A DNA stretch of 64,000 bases from Aphrocallistes beatrix (Eukaryota; Porifera; Hexactinellida; Sceptrulophora; Aphrocallistidae), in assembly GCA_963281255.1 (NCBI GenBank), contig OY725502.1, forward strand, positions 2,170,001 through 2,234,000. Reading direction: 5' to 3'. Made by a program: the position numbers and the translations under genes. Below, in pieces: positions 23,787 through 37,054 of this stretch; position 1 is the stretch's first letter; each line of letters opens with the position of its first letter. The notes beneath the pieces were generated by a model that did no database searches, was not told the origin of the DNA, and saw nothing but the letters and a program-made list of their open reading frames with translations.

Positions 23787-24870
23787 ATAGGCTGAACCAT
23801 GGCCTACTCTAATAACGCCTCACAGTAAAATAACCAAGGATGCGGTAATAGCCGAATGGATTAATACACGATTAGCCTAAAGTCGTCAACCATGTAGGAT
23901 AGGCATTAAGAATGTATTACCAGCATATATAAACATGGCATCAAATAACATATATCCGTTGTCAAAATTTCGATTCGTCATCATATCATTGCGCAACAGG
24001 CCGTTTTAAGCACGATTTTGGCAATTTTCTAAGCTGTTTTAACCTATTTCTAAATGGTATTAAGGTGCGATTTTTGTGTAGAACCAAGATTAGTACGAGT
24101 TGATTTGAAAAATTTAGAATTTTTCAATGGAATGTTGTTACATTCCTGCGTTGCTATGGTAAAGCATTTTAGTCAGTTTGGGCCATATCCTGCAAACTGT
24201 AGGAACTAGGTCTTCAAATTTGATTTTATTTGATAGGCAATTGGCTACTTCCTATTAGGTAATAATACAATTTAAACTTCTAAATTCACAGACTATAGAG
24301 TTATGAGACAATTTAGTGTTCTGGCCACATTCTTAAAATCAACCCATAACTCAAAACTCGTTGAATTTAGAAGTTCAAGTTGTATTATCACCTAATAGGA
24401 AGTAGGCCATTGCCTATCAAACACGATCGAATTTGAAGATCTAGCTACTACAGTTTGCACGAAATGGCCCAAACTGACCAAAATGTATACCATAGCAACG
24501 CAGGAATGTAACAACATTCCATTGAAAAATTCTAAATTTTTCAAATCAACTCGTATTAATCTTGGTTCAACACAAAAATCACATATTAATACCATTTAGA
24601 AATAGGGTTAAAACAGCTTAGAAAATCGCTAAAATTGTCCTTAGAATGACCGCGCAATGATATGATGACTAATCGAAATTTTTCCAACGGATATATGTAC
24701 TTTGATACCATGTTTATATATGCTGGTAATACATTCTTAATGACAATTCTGCATGGTTAACGATTTCAGGCTAATCGCGTATTAATCCATTCAGCTATTA
24801 CTTCATCTCTAGTCCATGATTTTCAGTCTACAGTGAGGCATTATTAGAGTAGGCTATGGCTGAACATTGT
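23787..24870. repeat. Large palindromic element, about 1.08 kb
   Basis: Left and right arms of about 500 bp are inverted copies around a centre near 24325. Matching landmarks are CAGCATATATAAACATGG, ATTGCGCAA, TGGAATGTTGTTACATTCCT and CCTATTAGG. Other partial copies of this family lie at 5280-5765, 6150-6300, 25060-26165 and 53095-53775. No protein coding is seen. Confidence 0.88.
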
Positions 24871-25059
24871 AAGACTGAAAATTTGGTGAAACTCTGTATT
24901 TGCCCTTTAGTTACGAAATTTGGTACCTAATACACATTTTGGGGGTTGAATTCATAAATGACAATTTCAAGGTGCAAAAACTCATTCCCTGCTTTAGCAG
25001 GCTATCCTTCACCATTGTCCTATATATACATAAGGCATGTCGTTAAAATCTTAAAAATG

Positions 25060-26165
25060 GACCAGAGATGCGGTCGAAGATGGTTGAACTATTACATGAT
25101 CTGCCTAAAATCATTAACCACGTAGACTAGAAATTAGGAGTATATTACCAGCATTTACAAATATGACGCCAAAGTACCCATATACATTGCTAAAATCTTG
25201 ATTAGTCATCATATGGTTGCGTAATAGGTCATATTTATGATCTAGGGTGCGACCCGTGCGGGCTTTTAGCAGCGGCCACGTGCTGAAAACCAATCAAATA
25301 TGGGCCGAAAGAGTGCCTTACAAATCAAATTAGAAATATGAATATACTATAAGTACATTATAATTATAGCACAAAATAGTAGTATTTAGGTCTCGCCTTT
25401 TTGTCGAAATTATTGTGAGTGCAGAAACACATTACTGGTATCAGTACTAATACGCGATTTCAAGGATCTTATAACTCCTCAACTAATGTCTTAGATGATG
25501 AGTCGCAGAATTTAGCCAAGGGCGTTGTAACAAAGTATTGAATTCATGAAGCGAAGGGTGTCAGAAAAGTATACTCACAAATGTTGGCAGCGGGGTGCGG
25601 GCCACTTACTTCGCAGGCCGCACCCAAATAAAAAATGAATTTGGTGCTTTTCAAAGTCGGTCTAATGGCACTTTAGAGTGTTTTTAACATAAGGTTTTCC
25701 AAAGAACCGAGCTGTGAATAAGTTAATGAGAAAAAAGGGATTTTTTTCACGTATTGTTGCTATTCCAGCGTTGCTACAGAAACGTGTTTTGGTTATTTGG
25801 GGGCATATCTTGAAAAATGCAATAACTATCATTCAAAATTGATTGTATTAGATAGTCAAAGGACTACTTCTTATCAAGCGTAATATAATTTATGCTGTCT
25901 AAAACAAGGGGTTTACGAGTTAATAGACAATTTATAATATCCAGTCACATATGTTAATTTACATAATAACACGTAAACAACTGAATTTAGAGATATAAAT
26001 TTTATTATCGCTTTATAGGAAGTAGTACTATATTGACTATAAAATAAGATCGAATTTGAATGTCTAGTTATCGCGGTTCCTGAACAACTGACCAAAATGC
26101 GCGCCTCCATCACAACGCTGGAATGTAGCAACATTCCATGAAAAAATCTCAATTCTTCGCATTAA
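25060..26165. repeat. Second copy of the large palindromic family, split by a hAT-like MITE
   Basis: 25060-25244 (GATGCGGTCGAAGATGG) and 25690-26165 (ending CTGGAATGTAGCAACATTCC) correspond to the arms of the 23.8-24.9 kb palindrome. A GC-richer element lies between them. Confidence 0.75.
25245..25625. mobile_element. hAT-like MITE inside the palindromic repeat
   Basis: Left end GGGTGCGACCCGTGCGGG is roughly inverted by GCAGGCCGCACCC on the right. No clean 8-bp duplication is visible. Confidence 0.5.
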
Positions 26166-26184
26166 TACTCATTTAAGCAACACT

Positions 26185-26375
26185 CAAAAGCCAAGTCTAT
26201 CTCAAGCTAAGTCAAGTCTATCACTCAAGCGAAGTCAAGTCTATCACTCAAGCGAAGTCAAGTCTATTTCAAGCTAAGTCAAGTCTGTCTCTCAAGCAAA
26301 GCTAAGCTAAGTCTATCTCTCAAGCTAACTCAAGTCTATCTCTAAGCTAGTCAAGCCTATCAAGTCATAGTCTGC
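26185..26375. repeat. Minisatellite, unit about 23 bp
   Basis: Units of the form TCTATCACTCAAGCGAAGTC recur seven to eight times with substitutions. A second run built on attaagaagtagaagt follows to about 26450. Confidence 0.75.
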
Positions 26376-26616
26376 TATTAAGAAGTAGAAGTCCGTTTCA
26401 TCAGTACAAGTCTGTCAATTAAGAAGTAGAAGTTCGTCTCAATAGTACTTCTCTAACTCCAATGTTTATTTTGTATTTATGAGCTTAATATTTATATTAT
26501 GTCATATTTGTTTTCACCAGAATAAAATAATTACAAAGATCAAATATGTCTTGGTTCTTTGACAATTAATGGTCATATTTATGAGTGGGGTCACTTAAAA
26601 TGCTCTTAATCATATA

Positions 26617-26975
26617 CAAGCGCGCTTCGCTTACTTACGCTGCGCGGCTGGCGGACACAAAGTGTCCGCCGGAGGCGCCCTTTGGGCGCCTGAGGTCACA
26701 TTGATTAATTATAAGGGAGATAACATCTCTAAATACGTCTGTTTTACTGTTCTAATCGATATCGCACGAAAAATCACCAAATTTATCAATTTTTAAAATT
26801 TTGATGCGTAATGATGACGTCATAACGAAGTGATGAGCCATCATTTTTTGATGATAAATTCATTATATGTGAGGTATGCTAGTATACAGATTCTATTAAA
26901 ATTTCAGCCTTGCAGTTTCTTCAATCAATTCGTTACAGATATATATATAGATTAATCGAGTTTTAATAGTAAGGA
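26617..26975 (-). mobile_element. Helitron-like copy, both ends intact, internal deletion
   Basis: The 3' end (complement of GCGCGCTTG) is at 26617 and the 5' end TCCTTACTATTAAAAC at 26975. At 359 bp it lacks the segment between the TCAGCCT and GCAGTTTCTTC landmarks. Confidence 0.9.
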
Positions 26976-27390
26976 TAACGTATAAAGGATGAATGTAATC
27001 TTGAATATGCTAGCCAATCCCAGGTCCAAAAAATAGTGACCATTGTCTTAAGTATAGAATACCATGCTTATACATTCAGAGAGTTTTGCTAATAATAAAA
27101 TTATTCAAAATCAATGCAATAAAACTACGTATTCTACACAATAAGATTAAAATCTCGCGTTAAAAGTAGTGGTTCGCTAGTCCGAAGTCTACAAGGCATT
27201 TTGTTCCGGTCGCTTAACCTTCAGATAATCAATTTAATTTTGGGAATTATCTTTTCTGTTTTCTTAATTATAACATACCATAATCAATGCATATATCATT
27301 ACTACGTAGACACTCTTTACTATTAATTGCACTGAATTGTATTGAATAGATACATTAATACAACATACATTGTATTGGATTATCTTAGAG

Positions 27391-27935
27391 TCAGTGTTGT
27401 AGTTAGGGGTCGTGGGTCATAAATAAAACAGAGAACTATTACCCCTCTATCATTACCTCAAAACATACATAGGGTCTACTATTACTTGCTTGTTGTCTCA
27501 TAATTTGATTATTAATAATACTGGGGGTTTAGGGCCACTAAACTGGCAGACTGAAGTCACTACAATAGATTTCGCAGACCGCGAAATCTCTGTAACAATT
27601 ATTTTTAAAAATAGCTGGAATCTATGGCCCTAGATCTCTTATTGGATCGCTTCGCTCGCTCAGGAGGAATCTTTGACCAACCTATAATATAAAATTATAG
27701 AGCAATCTCACCCAGTAATCAGATGCTAATCACCCCGATGAGATGAGTACGAGTATCCTGGGAATTAATTTATGCTCTTCGAACTACAAAATTAGAAGAA
27801 TCTAGGCAAAATATGAAACAAAAGTTGTCAGCTCAGGGACTTTATTCCTGGAGTCTACTGGGAGGCCTCCAGCGCCCCCCTAGACCCCAAGGTTGCTGCT
27901 AGGCTCCTCCAATAGAAAATCCTGGCTATGCCACT
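27391..27935. mobile_element. Degenerate hAT-like element
   Basis: Left end CAGTGTTGTAGTTAGGGG and right-end complement CAGTGGCATAGCCAGG look like related hAT termini. The interior includes a GCTTCGCTCGCTCAGG run and is non-coding. No target duplication found. Confidence 0.4.
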
Positions 27936-28403
27936 GTTTGGGGTCGCGTGATGATACAAATGAAGATATAATTTTTGGAGCGCACTCCAAAAAAGTGTAA
28001 AAACACTGTTCTAAAATAGAATAATGATCTACTTTCAGACATATGCAGTTTTATTCAACAAATATTTTACAGCTGATCACCTGATGATAAGAATAACCAT
28101 ACAAAAGTTCGAGAGTACAGATATAAGGTACATGATTTCGTATCTATTCGTTTATGATGACTAATAGATCTAACTAAAATGAAGGCCTAGACGGTAAATT
28201 ACTTACGTATATATATTATTATGATTTCATTCTATAATTATCTATCATACTCACAAGTTGTTCATTATGGCTCTCATTCAGCTTGAAATAAAGCCATAAT
28301 GGATAACTTTGACAGACCGATAGTGCAGCTCCAGGAAGTGACTCGAAGGAACATGTAATATAAATATCGGATTACATCGTGAATTAATAATCTTACGGCA
28401 TTC

Positions 28404-29260
28404 TAAGTGTGTGAAATTTGGAATCTATATATTAAATACCCTATATTTGCCATTGAGAGCTAACTTTAAGCTCAAAATAAGTTCTTTTTTAAAAGGTGTG
28501 AAAATATGTATATATACATATGTTAGAAACTCATAAAATATTCATATTATTACTTTCAAGGTGTTAAAATCGGAATCTAGACATTAAAATATCCTATATT
28601 AGCCGTTGAGAACTCGCTTTTAACTCAAAATAAGAATTTTTCGAAAGGTGTGAAAATATGTATATATATATATATACGCACATATATATGTTAGAGACTC
28701 ATAAAATATTCATATTATTACTTTCAAAGTGCGAAAATCGGTTCCTACATGGTGAAATACCCTACAAAAGTCGTTGAGATCTTATTTATATCTTTAAACA
28801 AAGTTTTGCACTGGTGGTGTTAAAATATGAATATATACTTATAAAAACCGGAAGTGATGAGATTTTGCGAAAAAATGTTTACAGTGCACATTGACACCAT
28901 AAAGAGATCCTACATGCGAAATTTGGAAAAAATCGGACTGTTAGATTTCGCAATAGCGCGCGTACGGACATACATACATACATACATACATACATACATA
29001 CATACATACATACATACATACATACATACATACATACATACATACATACATACATACATACATACATACATACATACATACATACATACATACATACATA
29101 CATACATACATACATACATACATACATACATACATACATACATACATACATACATACATACATACATACATACATACATACATACATACATAAATACGGA
29201 CGGACGAGATACTCCATCCATGCCATAAGGACATCTCCATATAGGAGCTGCACTAAAAAT
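28404..29260. repeat. Repeat with 165-bp tandem units and a (CATA)n array
   Basis: Three degenerate tandem units (landmark AAGGTGTGAAAATATGTATA) precede a unique segment and then (CATA)n at about 28968-29191. The end GGACGAGATACT...GGAGCTGCACTAAAAA recurs at 38272-38340 in a shorter copy. Open readings through the array are artefacts. Confidence 0.85.
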
Positions 29261-29315
29261 TGAGTATAATATATATACTAGTAGTATAATTATACCATGA
29301 AATCATAATTATGTA

Positions 29316-29784
29316 TACAGTACCCGGACAAAAGTATTTGACCAACACAGAAACCTCCATAAAAATAGTATTAAAGCGGGTCTATTCATAAAGGAATATG
29401 TACTCAAACTGTAAGGAATACTCTATTTCAAATTCAAATTCGTAAACTACACATCTTAATTACTCATAATTGATAGCCTCAACTTAATTACTAACTTCCA
29501 AGTTAATAAATATCAACATTTGAAACTTGATGCTACTTGTCCAGAGTCACTAGCATTACATATTATGGCGATTAGTGACAAAAAGTGAGGTTGATAATTT
29601 TCTAGATAAGAATAAGTAATTGAGTTGAGACTCTCAATTATCAGTAATTAGAATCTGTAGATTACGAATTTGAAATAAAAATTATTTTCTACTATTTGAG
29701 TACATGTTCCTTTTTTGAATGTATCCAATTTACAAGTAATACTAAGTTTTCGTGATGGTCGGATACTTTTGTCCGGGTAGTGTA
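29316..29784. mobile_element. Tc1-type MITE, complete copy of the ACCCGGACAAAAG family
   Basis: Ends are CAGTACCCGGACAAAAGT and the complement of CTTTTGTCCGGGTAGTG, bordered by TA. Long imperfect inverted arms. Relatives lie at 37496-37680, 44058-44504 and 46749-47849. Confidence 0.88.
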
Positions 29785-29995
29785 TATGTGTGCTAATTTT
29801 CCTAAAACTTCTATTGGTAGGCACATGAGGTTAATCAGAGGGGTATTTTATGCTAAATCCTAAAACGCATTCAAATATAGCACGATGACTGTCCCAATTC
29901 TGAAAAAGTGATAGTAATGGCATAATGCACAAATAATATTTAACAGTTAAGGGGATACAATAACAAATTTCAAATAATGTTAAGTACATACAAAC

Positions 29996-30206
29996 CTCCA
30001 ATAAGCTCAACAGATGCTGTGATATACAAAAAATCATATAAATCCGGATCTATAATAGCAACAGAATTTAGATTTGCAATGCCACTGTCTTCAATATAGT
30101 AAAATACTGATTCTAAAAGCAATAGAGCATGAGGATTGTCATTTATTTTTCCAATAAGTATAGATACATATGAAGTTGAGCGAACCCCACAGGTACAACA
30201 GAAAAT
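29996..30206 (-). CDS. Exon 8 (cadherin-like repeat gene)
   Basis: The acceptor is tttttag and the donor reads TGGAG|gtttgt. It is 211 bp, phase 0 in and phase 1 out, with 70 codons. It starts with a cysteine-bearing strand (FCCTCG), then YVSILIGKINDNPHA, then a new repeat with YYIEDSG and IIDPDLYD. Only 194 bp separate it from exon 7. Confidence 0.9.
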
Positions 30207-30400
30207 CTAAAAAAAGGATATTCGAAAATATTTTTAGTCATATATGAGATTTTAGAATGGGAGAAATAATATATTTAAATGCTTCCAATCACATGAGAAA
30301 TGTGAATAAATATGCAATCTAATATAAAATATGTTCTAAAGAACTGTTATTAGTGTCTAAAAACAGCAACCAAGTCAAATTTAAAAACGGGATAACGTAC

Positions 30401-30583
30401 ATCAATTTTAATGCTTCTGGAAGATGAAGGAGGTTCTGAATTAAGGTTGACGTATTTCATGCTTCTCAGTACCATTTCATATTCCAAAGGATCGGCTTGA
30501 TTAACCAAATATACACTGTTGTTAACTTCATTAAGAAAAATACTAATATTATTAGATGAAGTTCGTGAAATGAGAATTGATTC
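30401..30583 (-). CDS. Exon 7 (cadherin-like repeat gene)
   Basis: The acceptor is actttag and the donor reads ATTGAT|gtacgt. It is exactly 61 codons, phase 0 on both sides. It contains EYEMVLRSMKYVNLNSEP, closely parallel to the exon 5 segment, followed by SRSIKID, the usual strand after EP. Confidence 0.91.
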
Positions 30584-31488
30584 CTAAAGTAAATAAATTG
30601 TCAGGATGAATGCGTAAAACATTGAAAATACTTGTACAGAAAGGCAATAATACATAATCAAAACTCAAATATTTACCTTAGAGGTCATCTGGCAATTATT
30701 GGTTTGTTTGAATTTGAAAATTCGAAAAAAGTCATGTTTTATTGAATAAATTTAAAATTTCTCATTATCCTAAAGCTAAACACCGAAAAGGCTGCAGAGG
30801 ACTTTTGTTTTGCTTATTAACGACTTTCGTTGGAGAATAAGAAAAGTGAACAAATTTAATGCCCAAAACATGGCCTTTTTTTGTTATCAATATCGACAGG
30901 TTTCACCGAATGTAAACCTTAACATCAATATAGCATATACACTGTTGGACAAGAAGAATCGTTCATTTTCTTCGCTCTCCATAGAAATAATATAAAAAAC
31001 CTTACCAGCACAAATTTATAAAGTCCTCACAATCAATAGTATAGATCAAATGTCCAATTCAGGAAGTTTATTCAAATATTTATCCTTATACATAATACCG
31101 TTTCATATTCGAGATATTATCCTAGCGAATTTTGCACTCATGGACACATATTAGGTAATACATTGTGAAATTTTAGGGTAGAACATGGCCTACAGAAACA
31201 AGTTTATACTTACTGCAGAAACCTACTAGGAAATTAATGTACAATTTTTATACACTCATAAACTAACAATCTAAATTCACATTGTAGTTCAAATGGTTAT
31301 CACAATAGTTACGATCCCTTGCCTTTGTTCTTTTGATTCACCACTAATTCTTCATTCTTATTGAATTACTGCCATTTATATCAGCCTAAACTCGATTCAA
31401 GACAGCATTCTAACACAGTTCTGTACCAATGAAAATACAGTGTTTCGATTAGTGAATATATTCGGATTTGAGGTATAACAAATTGTAT

Positions 31489-31852
31489 ATACACTGCCTG
31501 GACACAAGTATTCGTACATCGCAAAATTTGGCATACAAATCCTAAATATTAAAGCCCGATTAATGTTTGTATATATATATAGTATTTATAACTGCAACGA
31601 ATTGATTGAAACAGTCAGGCACAGAAAGCTGATTTTTGGCAAGTGGGTCTTTTGGCTATGGCTCAACTGAGTTCTGACCTCGTACGAAAATATCTACTCA
31701 TCATGGAATCATGGCGTAGTTGACACATTTTTATAAATAGAAATTTAAGTTTTTCGACTGTAATTCAACCATTTTAGGTAATAAAAGGCTGAACTTTAGC
31801 GAGTCAAAGGTATTTAATTCCTAAGAGATAAGCTTAATTTAACACCAAATTT
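31489..31852. mobile_element. Tc1-type MITE broken by a Helitron-like fragment
   Basis: The left end TACACTGCCTGGACACAAGT is at 31489. The interior resumes at about 31798 with AGCGAGTCAAAGGTATTTAA, as in the intact copy at 8637. Between them lies a forward Helitron-like 5' portion (31543-31797). The right end is lost. Confidence 0.65.
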
Positions 31853-31854
31853 TA

Positions 31855-32309
<455 letters not shown>

Positions 32310-32546
32310 TATATGTACCGAATTAATTGATAAAACTGCCCGGCACAGAATGCCAATTTTTGGCATTTGGGAGTTTTTGGCTATGGCTCCACTAAGATAT
32401 TTTATGTGATAGAAGGCTGAAATTTGAATAGAATGTGTACATTAATAAATCTCAAATATGGTTATGATACAACTACTACCATCAAAATATGACGACTCAT
32501 CACTCTGTTATGGCGTCATCATTACACATCAAAAATTGAAAATTGA
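32310..32546 (+). mobile_element. Helitron-like fragment
   Basis: Starts TGTACCGAATTAATTGATAA and stops after GAAAATTGACACC; the GC-rich 3' end is absent. Confidence 0.7.
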
Positions 32547-33430
32547 CACCTCAAGAGTTGATAGACTAGCTCAATACTGAGGACGATGTGGATAACGCTC
32601 TACATATGGGTGGCGAGAGTATCGAATTCTCTACTCAAACTCCCGAGACTAAAGCAGCACTTGTCTCACAATCGAGCACGCCCACCTTCCCCTCTCGCAT
32701 GACTCTATGTCTGCTGGATGTGCCGATTCTTTCTGTCGATGTTGCTAACCAAGTGGATATAGACCAACAGCGTCAGCCATGCTGTTCAAATTGCCTAGAA
32801 CCGGTTCATGAGTACACCAAAGTTAAAGTTCCCACCTCGCCTCTCTCTCTTCTACTGACGAGCCGAATGAAGCAATTCTCTCAGAGCTGCACCCAGTACT
32901 AGTAGTTCAGGATTTGGATTCTTACGACTAGGAAGTTAGACCTCTTATTAGGACTAATATTACACCTTTTGTTAACCTACTAGATGATAGACTTCTTCCT
33001 CCCGATGTCGATCCAAAACGAATTAACTGGCATGGTTGTGCTAATCGTAGATTAAATGATGACGTTATGCAATTGGTTTAATGTTCCGGCTGTACAGATG
33101 GCCTCAACTAAACACAGACTGTATATTCAGTGCAGAGCCATATGAGGACAGAGATGCACAATAACTTTGCTCAAGGGATGGGTATTGTGCACATGAACTG
33201 CAAAGGCAATTAAATCGCAAAGGCACCTTCCGTAGCTGTGTATAAAGGGTGACATGATAACGTCAAGCAGTAAGCGATTGAAGGCTATCTATGCTGGAGA
33301 TAATGTAAGGATTTAAATCCCAGTAGTAGAAATGGCCCACTTGGTCCGACCAGTCTCATTGGAGTTGTAATGTATTCCTTTAATACTCTTATAGATTTGA
33401 GTTATCTATCTATCTATCTATATCTATATC
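32547..33430 (+). pseudogene. Degenerate coding remnant, perhaps the 3' part of a retrotransposon
   Basis: GC-richer than its surroundings, with an open reading of about 100 residues from 32588 and shorter readings after it, one containing LLPPDVDPKRINWHG. It ends in a (TATC)n run at 33405-33430, as many LINE copies do. No reverse transcriptase motif was found, so the family is unproven. Confidence 0.35.
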
Positions 33431-33440
33431 TATATATATA

Positions 33441-33474
<34 letters not shown>

Positions 33475-33962
33475 CGCATTGATTGAAGAAACTGCCAGGC
33501 GTAGAAAGCTGATTTTGGGCATGTGGGAGTGTTTTGGCTATGCCTCCACTAAGTTCTGACCTCAGACGAAAATGTCGACCCATTATGGAATTATGACGTC
33601 ATTGTCACCTTTTATAATTAGAAATTTTAGTTTTCCAATTATAACTCAGCCATTTTAGGTGATAAAGGCTGAACTTTTAATAGAATGTGTATATTATTAA
33701 TATACCTCACATATGACACAACTATCGTCAAAAAATTATTACTCATCACTCTGTTATGGCGTCATCATTACGCATCAAAATTTTAAAAATTGACAAATTT
33801 GGTGATTTTTCGTGCGATATCGATTATAACAGTGGGACAGACGTATTTAGAGATGTTTTCTCATTTATAATTAATCAATTTAACCCCAGGCGCCCAAAGA
33901 GCGCCTCCAGTGGACACAAAGTGTCCACCATCCGCGCAGCGCAAGCAAGCGAAGCGCACTTG
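33431..33962 (+). mobile_element. Helitron-like copy, intact 3' end
   Basis: The TA tract is followed by TAACGCATTGATTGAAGAAA and the full middle. The 3' region carries GTGTCCACC and ends GCGCACTTG, followed by T. The 5' terminus is merged with the preceding (TATC)n/(TA)n tract. Confidence 0.85.
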
Positions 33963-34138
33963 TATATATATATACATCGTGGAATCTGATTATTAGCAAC
34001 TCTCTTATTAGCAATATGGCTCGAATTCTGTTTCCTTAATTAAAAACTTATCGTATTAGCAACCATTTTATGAGCAAAACTCGAGTTGCTAACAAACGAA
34101 TATAAAATTTTGCGATTTTAAATCGATTATAACATAAA

Positions 34139-34431
34139 CAAGCGCGCTTCGCTTGCTTGCGCTGCGCGGCTGGCTGACACTTTGTGTCCGCCGGAGGCTC
34201 CCTTCGATCGCCTGGGGTCACATTGGTTAATTATAAGGGAGATAGCATCCCTAAATATGTCTGTCCTACTGTTATAATCGATATCACTCGAAAAATCACA
34301 AAATTTTTGATGTGTAATGATGACGTCATAACAAAATGAGCTTTCTGTGCCTGGCAGTTTCTTCAATCAATTCGTTACAGAGATATATATATCTATATCC
34401 ACACATACACAAACAAACAATAATCGAGTTT
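34139..34431 (-). mobile_element. Helitron-like copy with internal deletion
   Basis: The 3' hairpin is at 34139; the copy jumps from the TGACGTCA region directly to GAGCTTTCTGTGCCTGGCAG, and ends within AATAATCGAGTTT at the 5' side. Confidence 0.83.
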
Positions 34432-34432
34432 C

Positions 34433-34551
34433 AGATTTAGAGATGTTTTCTACCATATAATTAACCAATGTGAGTATAGGCGCGCAAAGGGTGTCTCCGC
34501 CGGACACAAAGTGTCCGCTAATTGGGTAGGGCAGGCAAGAAAGAGCGCTTG
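34433..34551 (+). mobile_element. Helitron-like 3' fragment
   Basis: TTTAGAGATGTTTTCTACC to AGAGCGCTTG, followed by T. It abuts the preceding reverse copy. Confidence 0.75.
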
Positions 34552-34934
34552 TAGAACACTATTCGGGAAATCCGAATAAAGTGATGGAACTGTAGCATAT
34601 CAATTGAATCTTGTATGTGTCAGCTAAAAAATTAAAAATTAATTGGAGGAGGTTTAAATGTTGTGAGAAATTCATGAAATGCTGAATAAATGCCTTTAGT
34701 TTCAATAACCTCGTGCAGAGCATGTTTTCGAAAATCAAATCAACATCCACTAGAGCGCACAAAATAATATACTTGTATAGAATAGAATTACAGATTATTT
34801 GATTCATGATAACAATAGGAATGATATTTGAAATACACGTAAACCAGTATGGCGCATAGATTTCGATTATAGTAATAGAAGCTATTCATATAATTTCAAC
34901 AGATGGTGGCAGAGTAGAGAGATTCAATCGTAAA

Positions 34935-35182
34935 TCCGATTCGCCTTTGTCAAACACGTGCATTATGCAATGTTCCAGGGTTAAGCGGTGAAAGTTTCTC
35001 ATCGGAATATTTTCTCTTCGACATTATGTAAATATATTTTTCGTCACAACTAAGTTCAGCTAACACATCTTGTGGCAAATGCTCGACATTCCAGCCAATC
35101 TGTTGATAGTTCACACTGTTGAGTTTTGTAAGATTATCTGTAATTTCCTCACCTAATTCACGCGAGAAACTTGCTGGTCTTG
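34935..35182 (-). pseudogene. Fragment of an unidentified conserved-looking protein, broken by a MITE
   Basis: The minus strand is open for about 75 residues, with QQIGWNVEHLPQDVLAELSC and DEKYIYIMSKR, then LSPLNPGTLHNARV. It reads like real protein, amphipathic and not repeat-derived. It is cut at its N-terminal side by the palindromic MITE at 35183. It recalls a transposon-associated protein common in invertebrate genomes (LS-x-DQKYLY-type motif), but I cannot confirm that without a search. The match stops after NARV. Confidence 0.4.
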
Positions 35183-35941
35183 TACAGGGTGGCTTGTAAG
35201 TTCTGTCCCAAGCTTTATTAGGTATAAAATTTCTTAAACTCAAACAATCTTAATTATTATGGTCTTGTAATTCGAATATTCTCAATGATTTTATAAGATT
35301 TTTCGATTCTATGACTTAGAAATATGTTTTGTGTGGTGAGTTTTGAGGAAAAAAATGTGTCCTGGCACGCAGCGAAAATCGTGAATCAGGGCCCACTGCA
35401 TTTCAAGTTATCTTCCCAGAGTCTTCAAATCCTAGGAAAAATTAGCTCACACATTTTCCTCGAACACTATAAATTTGTAGAAATATAGAATGTTTAGATC
35501 AGTATATATTGAGAACCTTTTGGATCAGATTTTTTGGTAATGTGAAAAAAAGTGCCATTTTGATTTTGCAAAATGTACCTAATTTGAAGTCGTGAAATAA
35601 TAACTTTATCTCGCTTCTGATAATGAATGCAATGGATTTGTGAAATATTTCAATGGTGAATGAAAGGTATCTGGTGCTAAATCGTCATGGAACATCGATT
35701 TAAGAGACATTTTTTACAGAAGCAGTGGCCTGGATTCTCGATTTTCGCTGTGTGCCAGGACACATTTTTTTTCTAAAAACTCACCATACAAAACATATTT
35801 GTCATAGAATCGAAAAATCTTAGAAAATCATTGAGAATATTCGAATTACAATCTCTAAAGACCATAATAACTAAGATTGTTTGAGTTTAAGAAATTTTAT
35901 ACCTAATAAAGCTTGGGACAGAACTTACAAGCCACCCTGTA
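35183..35941. mobile_element. Palindromic MITE with ACAGGGTGGCTTG ends
   Basis: TACAGGGTGGCTTGTAAGTT on the left is repeated inverted at the right, with TA borders. The arms extend about 220 bp (CATTGAGAATATTCGAATTA and complement). A fragment of the family lies at 18065-18420. Confidence 0.9.
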
Positions 35942-36759
35942 CTTTTCAAATAGATATTTGAATGGAAGCTCATTGCGGTAAAGACAACAAATCATTCGTT
36001 ATAAAGGTCGAGCTTAAAGATAGTTCAAGGATGCGAATAACATCACCTTCAGGTCCGACATTAACATTGGTGCCTTCACTTTTTGGTATAATCAAATTAC
36101 CTAATATAATGCACAAAAGCATATTGTAACATTTAAATAGTATGTGACATACTTTGGAAGCCAAAGTAATCCGATATCACACATATTCTGTATATTTTAA
36201 GGGAGATAAAACCAAATTTAGTGGAAAAATACAAAAAATATCCAATTTTAGTACTACGTAAAAGGAGATATAATCCTTTTTTAATAGTAAATATTAATTC
36301 ATGAATTATAAATTCGACCAGTTTATTCAAGTAGATTGAGGCAGGGTCAAACATATCTCGCTCAAATTTTCTAAAAAGTCAAAAAGTTTAACTTCTAAGT
36401 GAAACGATTAATTCTTCAATGATTTTCATCTTATCATCCAAAAAACCTGTTTTTATTTTCAACCATCCAATCAATAATTTTGGAATCTCATTCCAAATTT
36501 ATGGTTGAAGTAAAATGGTAGAATTTAGATTAGCGAGCGATCAATTGGAGGGTATGGAAGCTTGGTTCCCAGAAAGATTTTGCCTCTAACAAGCACCCTG
36601 ATGACACTTTAGATACTTTAAATGGTAGGAGTACTGTTAAAAACTTTAGATACGATAATGTGAATGAAAATATGCATTTATGGCTAAGAAATGTAAGGTG
36701 GGATTTTAAAAAAGTGCTTGTACATACTCATTAATATCTTATAGACATTCTTTAATATA

Positions 36760-36812
36760 TATAATCGCGCTTCGCTTTCTTGCACTGCGCGGCTGGCAGA
36801 CACAAAGTGACA
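36760..36812 (-). mobile_element. Helitron-like 3' hairpin fragment
   Basis: CGCGCTTCGCTTTCTTGCAC then GCGCGGCTGGCAGACAC. It abuts the GC-rich segment that follows. Confidence 0.65.
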
Positions 36813-36990
36813 AACCTCTCAGAAACCACTCTCGTCACATGCAAAGCCTACAGGCTTTCTCACCGCTGCGGATGCACCCGTACCTCAAATCATACTGCCT
36901 CCCACCTTTACTGTGGCCTGACCCACGCCGCTGCACAAAGAATAGAACTCCTCAGTGTAAAAATGGGACCTGTTCCCACTCCATCATCAC

Positions 36991-37054
<64 letters not shown>

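Noticed and set aside
28854..29253. Open readings of about 100-124 residues on both strands
   Set aside because: They are pure translations of the (CATA)n array and have no protein-like composition.
35960..36105. Possible exon reading GTNVNVGPEGDVIRILELS
   Set aside because: Its acceptor gives a stop in the phase required by exon 6, and exons 6 and 7 already join in phase.
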